A program made the translations under genes and the position numbers. From Companilactobacillus ginsenosidimutans (GTDB taxonomy: Bacteria > Bacillota > Bacilli > Lactobacillales > Lactobacillaceae), in assembly GCF_001050475.1 (NCBI RefSeq), contig NZ_CP012034.1, forward strand, positions 1,178,001 to 1,242,000: a stretch of 64,000 nt of DNA, written 5' to 3'. The notes under the pieces are model-generated. The model saw only the letters and a program-made list of their open reading frames with translations. It was not told where the DNA came from and made no database searches. Below, in pieces: positions 44,498-53,011 of the stretch. The stretch's first letter is position 1, and the number at the start of each line of letters is the position of its first letter.

Positions 44498-44673
44498 AGG
44501 TTCACTGTCACCCTGCGGTCAGGTTATTTGGGGCCGTGGTCGCTGTGAACACGATTTTGAGCTTTTCCAAACCCGGGAAAATCTCAAAACTCGGTTTTCA
44601 TGTAAGCCTGCCCTTTGGCAGGCAAACATGAACGCCACGGCTCGGGCCCCAAATAACCTGGCCTCCGGGTTGG
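44498..44673 (+). repeat. Structured repeat family A, copy A3
   Basis: The outer arms GGTCAGGTTATTTGGGGCC and GGGCCCCAAATAACCTGGCC pair over ~20 bp. Hairpin 1: TTTTGAGCTTTTCC/GGGAAAATCTCAAAA. Hairpin 2: TTCATGT-AA-GCCTGCC-CTTT-GGCAGGC-AA-ACATGAA. The clearest intact copy. The AT-rich stretch 44674-45071 after it holds no convincing gene, only a further repeat end (GTTCACTTCCACCCT) near 44712. Confidence 0.9.
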
Positions 44674-45071
44674 ATTGGTGCAATATCTAATCTTCTTTTT
44701 TGGGGGTGGTTGTTCACTTCCACCCTCTCGGGCTAAGTTCAGTGATACGTATGATTACACAATAAGGACGATTTGATCGTCATTAAATTTTCTATCATCT
44801 ATATATATTTTCTTAATGGCCTATTGTACTATTAAGGTTTTATTTGACTGGATTATGTATTTCTTAGTTTTGAGGGACAAAAGAGTATAGACTTCAAATT
44901 GAATATAAATCGTTCATTTCTTTTTCTCAATAAGTAATTTTTCAGATTGATTGTCAACATGTAAGATTTTGAAAGAGAATATTTCTCAGTTACACGTAAT
45001 ATATTATGATTGGAGAATGAAGATGAATACCGTTGTAAGTTTCGAATAATTTTTTCTTGGAGGTAAGATTT

Positions 45072-45299
45072 ATGAATAAAAAAAGGATTAAAAAAAGTGA
45101 AGGTTCAAAAACACATGATACATCTGGTATAACACCTGAAATGATTGGACAACTTATTTTGGTGGATGCAGATGGTAGTGTTTCTATTGTTCCAGATGAT
45201 GTAAATATTTTTAAAGACGAGGAATTCATCCGTACTCACCGGTCAAAACAAACGGAAGCAACCAGAGGTGGATTTGTTGGAAAAGAAATTTCATGGTGA
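45072..45299 (+). CDS. Antitoxin of a PemK/MazF-type pair (divergent)
   Basis: A 75-residue protein preceding a PemK/MazF toxin gene. Its C-terminal half (KDEEFIRTHRSKQTE and GGFVGKEISW) is like that of the second antitoxin in this window (DDEEFIEKYKHQEKD, GGYLVGKELPD), which supports the antitoxin call. The N-terminal half (MNKKRIKKSEGSKTHDTSGI) does not show the usual AbrB/MazE swapped-hairpin sequence clearly. The binding site TTGGAGGTAAGATTT is strong. It overlaps the toxin gene by 32 nt. Confidence 0.65.
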   Translation: MNKKRIKKSEGSKTHDTSGITPEMIGQLILVDADGSVSIVPDDVNIFKDEEFIRTHRSKQTEATRGGFVGKEISW

Positions 45300-45642
45300 A
45301 AAATCATATATTCCACATCAAAAAGATGTTATCTATATTAATTTGAACCCTTTAACAAAAAAAGAAAAATGGCATCGATCTCCTGCAGTTGTCATTAGTA
45401 ATAGAGGATACAATTCAATTAGTGGTTTGGTGATTATTGCATTAATTCATTATTCTAACGATTCAGATGTAAACCCTGTACAATTATCTGTACCTCTCAA
45501 AACTAGAACTCTTACTGGAAATGTGAATACTTTTAATTTCTACACGGTGGATTACGAAAACAGAAACATTGAATTTATAGATGTTCTTGATAATTCTACT
45601 TTCAGGAAAATCAAGGACACACTTAATTGGATAATCCAATAA
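45268..45642 (+). CDS. PemK/MazF-family toxin (endoribonuclease)
   Basis: A 124-residue toxin of the PemK/MazF fold, expected to cut mRNA. The hallmark DVIYINLNPLTKKEKWHRSP (substrate loop), AVVISNRGYNSISGLVIIALI and VNTFNFYTVDYENRNIEFID segments are present. It starts at a GTG inside the antitoxin gene, so it is translationally coupled; a later start is possible. It pairs with the divergent antitoxin and ends at a strong terminator. Confidence 0.78.
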   Translation: MDLLEKKFHGEKSYIPHQKDVIYINLNPLTKKEKWHRSPAVVISNRGYNSISGLVIIALIHYSNDSDVNPVQLSVPLKTRTLTGNVNTFNFYTVDYENRNIEFIDVLDNSTFRKIKDTLNWIIQ

Positions 45643-45643
45643 A

Positions 45644-45681
45644 AAACAACTGCCAATGAAATTACTGGCAGTTGTTTTTTT
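45644..45681 (+). terminator. Terminator after the toxin gene
   Basis: AAACAACTGCCA pairs with TGGCAGTTGTTT around ATGAAATTAC, followed by a T-run. Confidence 0.85.
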
Positions 45682-45701
45682 AGCATGGTTAAAATTTAGA
45701 T

Positions 45702-45851
45702 TTAATAACCATATTCGTCTGTTGATGTATACCAAGATGAACCGCCAACTAGAGCACGTGAACATTGTTTTCGTGAGTTTCCATTAAATACCAATGGAAA
45801 TACTTCTGTATCAGACGATGAAGAATAAACTGCAATTGTACCCTCTGGTAA
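45702..45851 (-). pseudogene. Gene remnant (C-terminal fragment)
   Basis: A 49-codon open frame beginning LPEGTIAVYSSSSDTEVFPL and ending with GGSSWYTSTDEYGY, preceded immediately by a stop and without any start. The sequence is protein-like (regular beta pattern, Gly/Trp turn), so it appears to be the tail of a lost gene. I do not recognise the family. 45852-45937 holds nothing else. Confidence 0.45.
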
Positions 45852-45937
45852 TCATAATTACTATTAGTTAAATAGTAAGAAATATAAATCCTATCCACAT
45901 GGAGATTTTTTTGATGTAAATCCATTGACTAAACATA

Positions 45938-46132
45938 ACTAGTCGCAAGAGCTGAGAAAAATTCGAAGGCAGTGAAAGTGATGTTGGGCGGCGAAGCCCC
46001 CTTACAGCACCGGGCGAGTTTGAAGACTTTCGCGAACTTCGAAAGGCTCCAAACCGAGGGTCGAGACCGCACTGAGGCTCGACCCGTCCCGCACAGCCGA
46101 AGAATATTTCTCAGCTCTGGAGACGGCATATC
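45938..46132 (+). repeat. Structured repeat family B, copy B1
   Basis: The outer arms AGAGCTGAGAAAAATTCGAA and GAAGAATATTTCTCAGCTCT pair. The inner hairpins are GTTTGAAGACTTTCG/CGAAAGGCTCCAAAC and GGGTCGAG/CTCGACCC with the loop ACCGCACTGAGG. It ends just beyond the LysR gene. A second copy lies at 57380-57590. Confidence 0.85.
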
Positions 46133-46135
46133 CAA

Positions 46136-47065
46136 CTAACCCTCATCAATAATCTCAAACCCATACCCCCGAATATGCTCCTTCAGCATCGACAAATAAG
46201 CCTGAGCAGTAGAACTCAACTCCAATTGGTTATGCTTCAACCAACCAAGAGTCATAGAATCATCCACCTCCAAAGGAATAGCAACAATCTTATCATCATT
46301 GAGCTTATTACTAATAATCCCAGAACTAATCGTGTAACCATTCAACCCAACCATCAGATTAAAAATCGTAGCACGGTCACTAACCTTGATATTTTTTTTA
46401 CGATCCAAAGTACTTAGAATTTCCTCTGAAAAGTAAAATGAGTTATTATCGCCCTGTTCGTATGACAAATATGGATAGTCAACTAAGTCATCTAGTGTCA
46501 CACTTTTTTTCTTAGTCAAAGGATTCTGACTCCCCACGAACACGTGTGGTGACGCTTTAAACAGTGGCGTGAACTCAAGGTCTTGTTCTTTGAAAAGCTT
46601 TTGCAGTACCTGCCTGTTGAAATTGTTTAAGTACAGAATTCCTATTTCACTTTTAAAACTTGTCAGATCACTTAGAATGTTCTTCGTTTCAGTTTCACGA
46701 AGTGTAAATTGGTACTCGTCAGCTTTGACAGTCTTAATTAATTCAACAAAAGCATGAACCACGAATGCATAATGTTGGGCTGATACTGAGAAAGCTGTTT
46801 TTCGGACGGCTTTCTTTTCGTATCTGCCTTGCAACAATTGGACTTGATCTAACACTTGTCTGGCGTAGATCATAAACTCTCGTCCTTCATTTGTTAGCGA
46901 AACTCCTAATTTACTTCTGATTAAAATTTGGATTCCCATCTCCGATTCCAATTCCTTGATAGCATTGGATAAACTGGGTTGTGTTAAGTACAGCTGTTTG
47001 GCAGCTTCGTTGATTGAGCCGGTTTTTACGATGGTTTCTAAGTACTCTAGTTGTTGGATTCTCAT
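46136..47065 (-). CDS. LysR-family regulator, divergent from metE
   Basis: A 309-residue LysR-type factor: winged helix IQQLEYLETIVKTGSINEAA and KQLYLTQPSLSNAIKELESE, then an effector domain from about residue 90. The start at 47065 follows AAGGAGAACACT. It is divergent from metE-metF with a perfect dyad in between, so it probably activates methionine synthesis genes, in the manner of MetR or MtaR-type factors. The ligand is not evident. Confidence 0.85.
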   Translation of the reverse strand: MRIQQLEYLETIVKTGSINEAAKQLYLTQPSLSNAIKELESEMGIQILIRSKLGVSLTNEGREFMIYARQVLDQVQLLQGRYEKKAVRKTAFSVSAQHYAFVVHAFVELIKTVKADEYQFTLRETETKNILSDLTSFKSEIGILYLNNFNRQVLQKLFKEQDLEFTPLFKASPHVFVGSQNPLTKKKSVTLDDLVDYPYLSYEQGDNNSFYFSEEILSTLDRKKNIKVSDRATIFNLMVGLNGYTISSGIISNKLNDDKIVAIPLEVDDSMTLGWLKHNQLELSSTAQAYLSMLKEHIRGYGFEIIDEG

Positions 47066-47099
47066 AGTGTTCTCCTTGTTTTTATCATTATAATCCACC

Positions 47100-47118
47100 T
47101 TATAGTTTCAAACTATAA
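47100..47118. promoter_or_regulatory. LysR operator between lysR and metE
   Basis: TTATAGTTTCAAACTATAA is a perfect 9+1+9 palindrome with the T-N11-A spacing of LysR sites, central in the 141-bp intergenic region. A TATGAT -10 candidate for metE lies downstream (47154). Confidence 0.75.
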
Positions 47119-47206
47119 CCAGTCCATGTTTTTATCAGTTATTAAATAATCAAATATGATGTTACCTTTATCTCATCAACAACTACTATTCAAAGGGGTA
47201 ATTTTT

Positions 47207-49465
47207 ATGACTACATCAATTATTGGTTTTCCTCGTATTGGTGAAAACCGTGAGCTTAAATTTAATACAGAAAAATATTGGCGCAATGAAATCACTGAAG
47301 ATGATCTTCAAACTGCTGCCAAAGATTTGCGTGCTAAGCATTGGCAACTTTTGAAATATGCTGGTATCGATGAGATTCCTAGCAATGATTTCTCATTCTT
47401 CGACACCACACTCGACACTGCATATTTATTTAACATCGTTCCCGATGCTGTTAAACAGCTTAACTTGTCACAACTGGATCGTTACTTTGCATTAGCTCGT
47501 GGCTATCAAGGTGACAAAGGTGACATCAAGGCTCTCCCCATGAAGAAGTGGTTTAATACAAATTATCACTACCTAGTTCCTCAATTTTATGAAGATACTG
47601 ACATCAAACTTTCTGACACAAAAATTTTTGACGAGTATCAAGAAGCCAAAGATGCTGGAATTCAAACTCGTCCGGTAATTGTTGGTCCCTTCACATTACT
47701 TAGTTTGAGTGAATTCCATGATTCAAAACCAGAAGCATTCGTCGATAAATTGGTTGCAGCGTATCAAGGAGTTTTTGAAAAATTAGCTGCTCAAGGGGCT
47801 GAGTGGATTCAGCTTGATGAACCTGAATTAGTCAAGGACGTTATTGGTGAAAGTTATGATTTGTTCAAAAAGGTCTATCAAGATTTGTTGAAAAATAAAG
47901 CCGGTTTAAAGGTTTTGATTCAAACTTATTTTGGCGACGTTCGTGATGTATATGAGGATTTGATTGATCTACCTGTTGAAGGTATTGGTCTTGATTTTCA
48001 TGAAGGCCGTAAAACTCTGGAACTTGTTAAATCAGGTTTCCCTGACGACAAGATTTTATACGCTGGGGTTGTAAACGGAAAAAACATTTGGCGCAATCAC
48101 TATGAAGACACCATCAATTTATTGAAGTCATTGCCAGTGAAAAATTTAGTCATATCAACGTCTTGCTCATTACTTCATGTGCCATTTACGATTGAAAATG
48201 AAGAATTTCCTGAAGAAATCAAGCAGCACTTTGCTTTTGCTAAGGAAAAGCTATCTGAGTTGGTTGAGTTGCAAGCTATCTTGGACGGTAAGGATAAGGA
48301 TGCTGAAGCTCGCAACAAGAAATTATTTGAGAAGCCTCGGGTGACTGAAAATCCTAAGGTTCACGAACGTGTTGCAGCATTGAATGATGATTCATTTGTG
48401 AGACATCCCTCGCTTGAACAACGTGCCGAAATCCAAAAGAAGGAATTTAACCTACCACTCCTTCCTACTACTACCATTGGATCGTTCCCACAGACTAAAG
48501 AGGTTAAGCGCACACGTGCTCAATTTCGCAAGCATGAAATTTCTCAAGAGGAATACGACAAATTTATTGCTGGCCACATTGATGAATGGCTCAAATGGCA
48601 AGAAGATATTGGCTTAGACGTCTTAGTTCACGGTGAATTCGAACGTAATGACATGGTTGAATACTTTGGTCAAAATCTTGAAGGATACCTCTTCAGTAAA
48701 AATGGTTGGGTTCAATCATACGGTACTCGTGGTGTTAAGCCTCCTATTATCTGGGGCGATGTAGCTCGTGATAAGCCAATTACCGTCAAATGGTCAAAAT
48801 ACGCTCAGAGCAAGACTGACAAGCTTGTAAAAGGTATGTTAACTGGACCAGTCACAATTTTGAATTGGTCATTTCCACGTGAAGATATTTCTCAACGTGA
48901 ATCAACTATTCAAATTGCTTTAGCCATTCAAGATGAAGTTCTAGATCTTGAAAAGAACGGAATTAAAATTATTCAAATTGATGAAGCTGCTCTTCGGGAA
49001 AAACTACCACTTAGAAAAACAGATTGGTATTCAGAATACTTAGATTGGGCTGTGCCTGCCTTTAGACTGGTTCACAGCAAGGTTAAACCTACTACTCAAA
49101 TCCATACTCACATGTGCTACAGCGAATTCACAGACATCATTCCAGCTATTCAAAACATGGACGCTGACGTTATCTCATTTGAGGCTTCACGTTCAAATCT
49201 AGAAATTCTCGACGCTTTACAACAGGAACACTTCAAACTTCAAGTGGGCCCTGGTGTTTACGATATTCACTCTCCAAGAATCCCATCTGTTGACGAGATT
49301 AAGAATACTATCCATAAAATCATCGAGAAGGTTCCAGAAGGAAAAGTTTGGATCAACCCTGACTGTGGATTGAAAACACGTGGTGTTAAGGAAGCAAAAG
49401 CCAGTGTTGAAAATCTTACTCAAGCAGCTAAGGAAGTTCGAGCAGAAGTAAAAGAGGAACTGTAA
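47207..49465 (+). CDS. metE: MetE, cobalamin-independent methionine synthase
   Basis: Transfers methyl from 5-methyl-tetrahydrofolate (triglutamate) to homocysteine. The 752-residue protein has both barrels: N-terminal [21 protein letters not shown] and C-terminal [20 protein letters not shown], with zinc ligands in HTHMCYSEF and in [10 protein letters not shown]. The start at 47207 follows AAAGGGGTAATTTTT; in-frame codons upstream have no binding site. It is in an operon with metF (1-nt gap) and under the divergent LysR. Confidence 0.96.
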   Translation: MTTSIIGFPRIGENRELKFNTEKYWRNEITEDDLQTAAKDLRAKHWQLLKYAGIDEIPSNDFSFFDTTLDTAYLFNIVPDAVKQLNLSQLDRYFALARGYQGDKGDIKALPMKKWFNTNYHYLVPQFYEDTDIKLSDTKIFDEYQEAKDAGIQTRPVIVGPFTLLSLSEFHDSKPEAFVDKLVAAYQGVFEKLAAQGAEWIQLDEPELVKDVIGESYDLFKKVYQDLLKNKAGLKVLIQTYFGDVRDVYEDLIDLPVEGIGLDFHEGRKTLELVKSGFPDDKILYAGVVNGKNIWRNHYEDTINLLKSLPVKNLVISTSCSLLHVPFTIENEEFPEEIKQHFAFAKEKLSELVELQAILDGKDKDAEARNKKLFEKPRVTENPKVHERVAALNDDSFVRHPSLEQRAEIQKKEFNLPLLPTTTIGSFPQTKEVKRTRAQFRKHEISQEEYDKFIAGHIDEWLKWQEDIGLDVLVHGEFERNDMVEYFGQNLEGYLFSKNGWVQSYGTRGVKPPIIWGDVARDKPITVKWSKYAQSKTDKLVKGMLTGPVTILNWSFPREDISQRESTIQIALAIQDEVLDLEKNGIKIIQIDEAALREKLPLRKTDWYSEYLDWAVPAFRLVHSKVKPTTQIHTHMCYSEFTDIIPAIQNMDADVISFEASRSNLEILDALQQEHFKLQVGPGVYDIHSPRIPSVDEIKNTIHKIIEKVPEGKVWINPDCGLKTRGVKEAKASVENLTQAAKEVRAEVKEEL

Positions 49466-49466
49466 T

Positions 49467-50345
49467 ATGGCAAAAAACACTACCAGACCACGTTTGTCGT
49501 TTGAGGTATTTCCTCCAAACTCCAAAGTCGGGGTCGAAAACCTAACTAGTACATTAGACGAATTACGAAATCTCGATCCAAGTTTTATTAGTGTTACTTG
49601 TAGTAACCATAAACTAGATTATGAAAAAACTACCATAGATCTCGCCAAGTATGTCCACGATTCATTGAAATGTCCAACAATGGTCCACATGCCAGCAGCT
49701 TATGTCACAAAGACACAAGTAGCTCGTATTCTAGACGAACTGGAAGAATTGAACATCAATCAAGTTTTAGTATTACGCGGAGACATCATCGACGGTTTCG
49801 CACCAGAGAGTGACTTCAAATATGCCAGTGATTTGACAAAATTTATCAAGCAGCAGAAACCATTTTTCGAGGTGTCAGGCGCTTGTTATCCAGAAGTTCA
49901 TCCTGATTCAAAGAATCGGATTGATGATGTTAGACATCTAAAAGAAAAGGTTGATGCCGGATGTGATCAACTCATCACTCAACTTTTTTATGATAATGAG
50001 CAGTTCTATCGATTCCAAGAAGAATGCGCCATTGCAGGGATTAACGTCCCTATCCTGGCAGGGATAATGCCAATCGTTAATCGCAAACAAGCTCTCCACG
50101 TTGTTGAGAATTGTTCTGCACACTTGCCTAAGAAGTTTTTAGCAATTTTGGACAAATATAAAGACAACCCCGTTGCCTTGAAAGAAGCTGGGATTGCCTA
50201 TGCGGTCGATCAAATTGTTGACTTAGTTACTAATGATGTTGACGGCGTCCATCTTTATACCATGAACAAATCGGACACTGCCAAACATATTTATGAGAAT
50301 ACTGCTTCACTTTTTAACTTAGCTCCAACCGCTGAGTTGGAGTAA
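49467..50345 (+). CDS. metF: MetF, methylenetetrahydrofolate reductase
   Basis: FAD enzyme making the methyl donor used by MetE. The 292-residue protein has the family start RPRLSFEVFPPNSKVGVENL, SVTCSNHKLDYEKT, and VDAGCDQLITQLFYDNEQFY. The ATG follows GAGGAACTGTAAT at the end of metE. It is convergent with the TetR gene, whose stop is 1 nt away; an AT-rich hairpin at the junction may end both. Confidence 0.94.
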   Translation: MAKNTTRPRLSFEVFPPNSKVGVENLTSTLDELRNLDPSFISVTCSNHKLDYEKTTIDLAKYVHDSLKCPTMVHMPAAYVTKTQVARILDELEELNINQVLVLRGDIIDGFAPESDFKYASDLTKFIKQQKPFFEVSGACYPEVHPDSKNRIDDVRHLKEKVDAGCDQLITQLFYDNEQFYRFQEECAIAGINVPILAGIMPIVNRKQALHVVENCSAHLPKKFLAILDKYKDNPVALKEAGIAYAVDQIVDLVTNDVDGVHLYTMNKSDTAKHIYENTASLFNLAPTAELE

Positions 50346-50346
50346 A

Positions 50347-50889
50347 TTAAATTCCTTTTTGAATTAAATCCCATAACATTTCAAATCTTTTTTGATAGTC
50401 CGGATCATTCCAAGTATCTTTGAAATTTGGCAGAGTAAATATAGCAAAAGCTGCTAATATTAATTCAGATTTATCAAAATCATCTGTCGGATAATCCATT
50501 ATTAAATTAATTTCTTTATATGCACCTTCTAACACTTTTCGCAGTGCACGAGGATTACTATCAATATATTCAGTATTCAATGCAAACATTTTAGGATTTG
50601 TATTGAATGCTGTTTTTTTTGCGTTAACGAACAACCAAAGCCAATCATGCAGTTGTTCCTCTTTAGAAGTCGCATTGGAGACTTGAATTTTTTTAATTAT
50701 TTCACGCTCAAACCAAGCTGAAGCGACAGCTTCCCAAAGTGCCTGCTTGTTTCGAAAATGTTTATATAATGCGGCATGCGTTAGCCCCAATTCACCAGCA
50801 ATTTGATCCAGAGTAACATCTGAGGAGCCAGTATCCATTATTAATTTTTCTGCTGTAGTTAAAATCTTTTCTCTAGTTTTTTGTGGCAT
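50347..50889 (-). CDS. TetR/AcrR-family regulator
   Basis: A 180-residue repressor: VTLDQIAGELGLTHAALYKHF is the helix-turn-helix. The C-terminal part (LHDWLWLFVNAKKTAFNTNP) is like the TetR_C_7/YbiH-type group. Divergent from an alpha/beta hydrolase gene with operator-like repeats between, so it likely controls that gene. Confidence 0.82.
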   Translation of the reverse strand: MPQKTREKILTTAEKLIMDTGSSDVTLDQIAGELGLTHAALYKHFRNKQALWEAVASAWFEREIIKKIQVSNATSKEEQLHDWLWLFVNAKKTAFNTNPKMFALNTEYIDSNPRALRKVLEGAYKEINLIMDYPTDDFDKSELILAAFAIFTLPNFKDTWNDPDYQKRFEMLWDLIQKGI

Positions 50890-50947
50890 ATTATTTATCT
50901 CTCTATGTATATGTTTATATTGATTTTATCATAAAAAAGATTTTCAG

Positions 50948-51018
50948 TGACAATATTTGACTTTTGTTACCAATCAAGATAATATAGCAAAGAAGTTACA
51001 AATGTGGAAATTTGTTAC
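50948..51018 (+). promoter_or_regulatory. Hydrolase promoter with TetR-like operators
   Basis: TTGACT (50957-50962) and TAATAT (50980-50985) are 17 nt apart. TTTGTTACC occurs twice, once over the promoter and once downstream. GTTACAAAT...ATTTGTTAC (from about 50994) and GTGACAA...TTTTGTTAC are imperfect dyads bracketing the start region. Confidence 0.65.
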
Positions 51019-51068
51019 CGGACTTATTCGTAAGTTAAATCTAAAAAAACTGTCTAGAGGAGAATCAC

Positions 51069-51917
51069 ATGGATAACTCACATTACATTACTGCTACTAA
51101 TAAAAAGGTGACTGCTGACAACGGAATTACTTATGTCTACCGTGAAGTGGGTGTTAAAACAGGTACACCTATCGTTGGATTGAACCATTTATCAGCCAAT
51201 CTTGATAACTGGGACCCAACAATTATTGATGGACTTGCAAAAGATCATTGGGTAATTACTTTTGACTATCGTGGCGTCGGCAGTTCAACTGGTAAAGCCT
51301 CCAACAGTATCCAAGCAATGGCTGAGGACACGATTAATTTTATCCATGCTCTAAAATTGACTAAGGTCGATCTTCTAGGATTTTCAATGGGTGGAATGAT
51401 TGCTCAAGAAGTATTATTGCGAGACAAAGATTTAGTAAATCGTGCAATCCTTGCTGGTACTGGCCCTAAAGGTGGTGAAGGTATTGAAAATGTTACAAAA
51501 CTATCAGACGCCTCATTATTAAGATCCTTAGTTACTTTTAAAGATATTAAAACTTACCTCTTCTTCACAAGGACAGAAAATGGTAAAAAGAGTGCTGCTG
51601 ATTTTATCGTTCGTCTGTATTTGCGTAAAGACGACAGAGATAAAACAATTAACTGGTTTGCATACAGAACTCAATTAAAAGCTATCAATAAATGGGGCAA
51701 AGAAAATCCCGCTGATTTATCAGGCATCAAGACTCCAATTTTGGTAGTAAATGGTGACAACGACATTATGGTCCCTACTACTCCTAATACTTATCAATTA
51801 AAAGACAGATTGTCCAACAGTAAATTGATTATTTATACTGATGCCGGTCACGGTGCCATCGCACAATATCACGAATCATTTGTAAAAAGTGCTAACGAAT
51901 TTTATGGCGAAAAATAA
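51069..51917 (+). CDS. Alpha/beta hydrolase
   Basis: A 282-residue hydrolase. The nucleophile elbow GFSMGG is at about residues 105-110, the acid is in VNGDNDIMVPT and the His in DAGHGAIAQYH. The oxyanion region is GLNHLSANLDNW. The substrate is unknown; the family includes esterases and peroxidase-like enzymes. AGAGGAGAATCAC precedes the ATG. Controlled by a divergent TetR. A terminator follows. Confidence 0.85.
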   Translation: MDNSHYITATNKKVTADNGITYVYREVGVKTGTPIVGLNHLSANLDNWDPTIIDGLAKDHWVITFDYRGVGSSTGKASNSIQAMAEDTINFIHALKLTKVDLLGFSMGGMIAQEVLLRDKDLVNRAILAGTGPKGGEGIENVTKLSDASLLRSLVTFKDIKTYLFFTRTENGKKSAADFIVRLYLRKDDRDKTINWFAYRTQLKAINKWGKENPADLSGIKTPILVVNGDNDIMVPTTPNTYQLKDRLSNSKLIIYTDAGHGAIAQYHESFVKSANEFYGEK

Positions 51918-51958
51918 AAAAGGCGTTGAATGAATAAATTTCATTCAACGCCTTTTTT
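51916..51958 (+). terminator. Terminator after the hydrolase
   Basis: AAAGGCGTTGAATGA pairs with TCATTCAACGCCTTT, followed by TTT. Confidence 0.88.
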
Positions 51959-52031
51959 CTACTAACATCCCTATTGCATCAACAAATAATATCTACTTAA
52001 TAAATTCATTGATATATGACATGATAATCTA

Positions 52032-52060
52032 TTGAAAAGTTTGTGAAAATCGACTATGTT
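52032..52060 (+). promoter_or_regulatory. Promoter of the tandem XRE genes
   Basis: TTGAAA and TATGTT separated by 17 nt, 31 nt before the first ATG. Confidence 0.5.
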
Positions 52061-52091
52061 TATACTGAAAATAAATTTTTGAGGTGGAAAA

Positions 52092-52367
52092 ATGACGAAA
52101 ACTGTTAGCTCCGTTAATGTGCTCAGTACCAATGATTCCAAGTTCAAAAAGGCCTTCGCAGAAGCTGCAGCAATTCATGATGCTGCAGTCGAGGTACGCC
52201 ATCTTCGTGAAAGTTTACAAATGAGTCCAGCCCGTTTTGCCAAGATTGTTGGCAAGTCACAGACAACCATTACCAGAATTGAAAGCGGCTCAACTAATGT
52301 TTCGATTGGCATGTTAGCTGAGATTGCCCACTCTACTGGTCGTACTTTGAGAGTTAGTTTTGAATAG
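52092..52367 (+). CDS. XRE-family small regulator, first of tandem pair
   Basis: A 91-residue protein with a single Cro/C1-type helix-turn-helix at about 50-85 (LRESLQMSPARFAKIVGKSQ, then TTITRIESGSTNVSIGMLAE) and a HigA-like N-terminal extension (AFAEAAAIHDAAVEVRHL). It looks like an antitoxin, but no RelE/HigB toxin gene adjoins it. GAGGTGGAAAA precedes the ATG. It forms an operon with a related gene 32 nt downstream. Confidence 0.75.
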   Translation: MTKTVSSVNVLSTNDSKFKKAFAEAAAIHDAAVEVRHLRESLQMSPARFAKIVGKSQTTITRIESGSTNVSIGMLAEIAHSTGRTLRVSFE

Positions 52368-52399
52368 AGTCCTAAAATTTGGAAAATAGAGGTAACAAA

Positions 52400-52681
52400 A
52401 TGACCCAAACTGATGAGTTAATACAAGAGATGTGTGATAATGATCCGAATTTTTTACAAATGTACAATGAAGATTCAGTTAGAGTTGAAATTGCCATTCA
52501 AATTAGGACTCTCCGTGATAGCAAGAAACTGTCAGCAAATGAGTTTGCCAAAAAAGTAAATCTCCCAGTTTCCCGAATTAAAGACATTGAAAGTTGCAAT
52601 GCAAGTGTTGATATTGATGAGCTATCAAAAATAGCCAATGTTTTCAACCACAAGCTTTCCATAGAACTTGAAGAGTTATAA
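52400..52681 (+). CDS. XRE-family small regulator, second of tandem pair
   Basis: A 93-residue protein with the same layout as its neighbour: an acidic N-terminal lead (MTQTDELIQEMCDNDPNF), VRVEIAIQIRTLRDSKKLSA, and a helix-turn-helix (NEFAKKVNLPVSRIKDIESC) ending LSIELEEL. The recognition helix differs from the first copy. The start at 52400 follows AGAGGTAACAAA. The two seem to come from an old duplication; targets unknown. Confidence 0.72.
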   Translation: MTQTDELIQEMCDNDPNFLQMYNEDSVRVEIAIQIRTLRDSKKLSANEFAKKVNLPVSRIKDIESCNASVDIDELSKIANVFNHKLSIELEEL

Positions 52682-52710
52682 TTCAGAGTTTATGTTCCAA
52701 AACAAAAATA

Positions 52711-52751
52711 GAGGACAACCGCATTGACGTGGTTATCCTCTATTTTGTATA
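52711..52751 (+). terminator. Terminator after the XRE pair
   Basis: AAAATAGAGGACAACC pairs with GGTTATCCTCTATTTT around GCATTGACGT. Confidence 0.85.
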
Positions 52752-52825
52752 TTGAACGATTAGTTTCACCCAAGATATGTAAGTTTACATCCCATCCCAC
52801 AAAAACTGGAGGTGATTCAAGTCTA

Positions 52826-52992
52826 GTCCGCAGGTCAGGTTCTTGGGGGCCAAAGCCGTGAAATCCATGTTTGCATGCCATGGGGCATGCTTACATGGAG
52901 GCCGATTCCCTAGACCGCACTATGGCTAGGGAACGTGCCCACAGCGTCCACGGCCCCCAAGAACCTGACCGGAGGACGGCAGTGAACCACCA
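52826..52992 (-). repeat. Structured repeat family A, copy A4 (inverted)
   Basis: Read on the minus strand: GGTTCACTGCCGTCCTCCGG, outer stem GGTTCTTGGGGGCC/GGCCCCCAAGAACC, hairpin 1 TTCCCTAG/CTAGGGAA with loop CCATAGTGCGGT, hairpin 2 CCATGT-AA-GCATGCC-CCAT-GGCATGC-AA-ACATGG. Opposite orientation to A1-A3. No gene in 52752-53011. Confidence 0.88.
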
Positions 52993-53011
52993 CCTCCTAC
53001 CCGAAACCTAG

